From Isosphaeraceae bacterium EP7 (GTDB lineage Bacteria; Planctomycetota; Planctomycetia; Isosphaerales; Isosphaeraceae), in NCBI GenBank assembly GCA_038400315.1, contig CP151667.1, positions 1,871,174 through 1,935,173 on the forward strand: a DNA stretch of 64,000 bases, given 5' to 3'. Both the position numbers and the translations under genes were made by a program. Shown one piece after another: positions 63,919-64,000 of the stretch. The first letter of the stretch is position 1, and every line of letters starts with the position of its first letter. The notes beneath the pieces are model-generated. The model made no database searches. It was not told the origin of the DNA and saw only the letters and a program-made list of their open reading frames with translations.

Positions 63919-64000
63919 TCATCCCTGAAACTCGATGAAGACTTCCTTAATCGCTTCTTCACGAAGGAATCTCCGAAGATCGTCGCCCAATTTCGGGCAG
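63919..64000 (-). CDS. C-terminal end of a gene entering from the right
   Basis: Reading leftward from the window edge, one frame gives CPKLGDDLRRFLREEAIKEV and then FIEFQG before a TGA at 63919-63921. The amphipathic, charged helix looks like a genuine protein C-terminus, unlike the other frames here. Only 26 codons are visible, so no family can be named. Confidence 0.4.
   Translation of the reverse strand, partial: CPKLGDDLRRFLREEAIKEVFIEFQG

Overview
The window is high-GC, densely coding bacterial chromosome that reads as a planctomycete, most likely of the Isosphaeraceae type. The marker families are DUF1559 pilin-like proteins, an FG-GAP/ASPIC-UnbV lipoprotein, a double-DUF4159 protein, ECF sigma factors with long membrane-anchored C-terminal extensions, a Ser/Thr kinase with an extra receiver-like domain, and BlaI/M56 pairs. 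This is judged from protein families only; no rRNA or tRNA gene was seen.

Layout. 1-4 kb: the 5' end of a DUF1559 gene, a TIM-barrel isomerase followed by a UbiA-family prenyltransferase, and a Gly-rich secreted protein (all minus). 4.2-13.7 kb: mostly housekeeping on plus: mnmA, a GT2-GtrA fusion, a small hypothetical, gltX, a small anchored protein, a PfkB kinase, thpR, recA, rplM-rpsI. 13.9-16.1 kb: a sugar-type ABC permease and its binding lipoprotein with no ATPase gene. 16.5-18.8 kb: TPR protein, HD hydrolase, response regulator. 19-23.3 kb: alaS and a DegP-like protease. 23.9-28.1 kb: two adjacent genes that each join an ECF sigma factor, a membrane segment and a polysaccharide-export-like domain; this is the most unusual locus. 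28.8-38.1 kb: a minus-strand operon of small lipoprotein, DUF1559, TPR protein, FG-GAP/ASPIC lipoprotein, second TPR protein and AsmA-like protein. 38.5-46.5 kb: MFS transporter, YheT-like hydrolase, NHL protein, MoaB, HEAT-repeat protein, family-4 uracil-DNA glycosylase. 46.6-52.9 kb: kinase with receiver-like domain, RRM protein, membrane glycosyltransferase, 2-hydroxyacid dehydrogenase, and an RsmG-SpoU methyltransferase fusion. 52.9-58.0 kb: ABC-2 exporter genes divergent from a blaI-M56 pair with a palindrome in its promoter spacer. 58.1-64 kb: HpnP-like radical SAM protein, cyclase-fold/DUF4159 protein, beta-propeller-like protein, and the 3' end of a gene entering from the right.

Regulation visible by eye. 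Several promoters resemble each other: TTGACA-N18-TATCGT (gltX, TPR gene), TTGACG-N16-TAAGAT (rplM, blaI) and TTGACG-N18-TAAACT (recA). Palindromes overlap the recA, TPR and blaI promoters. Many genes end in perfect GC-rich hairpins, mostly without a U tract.
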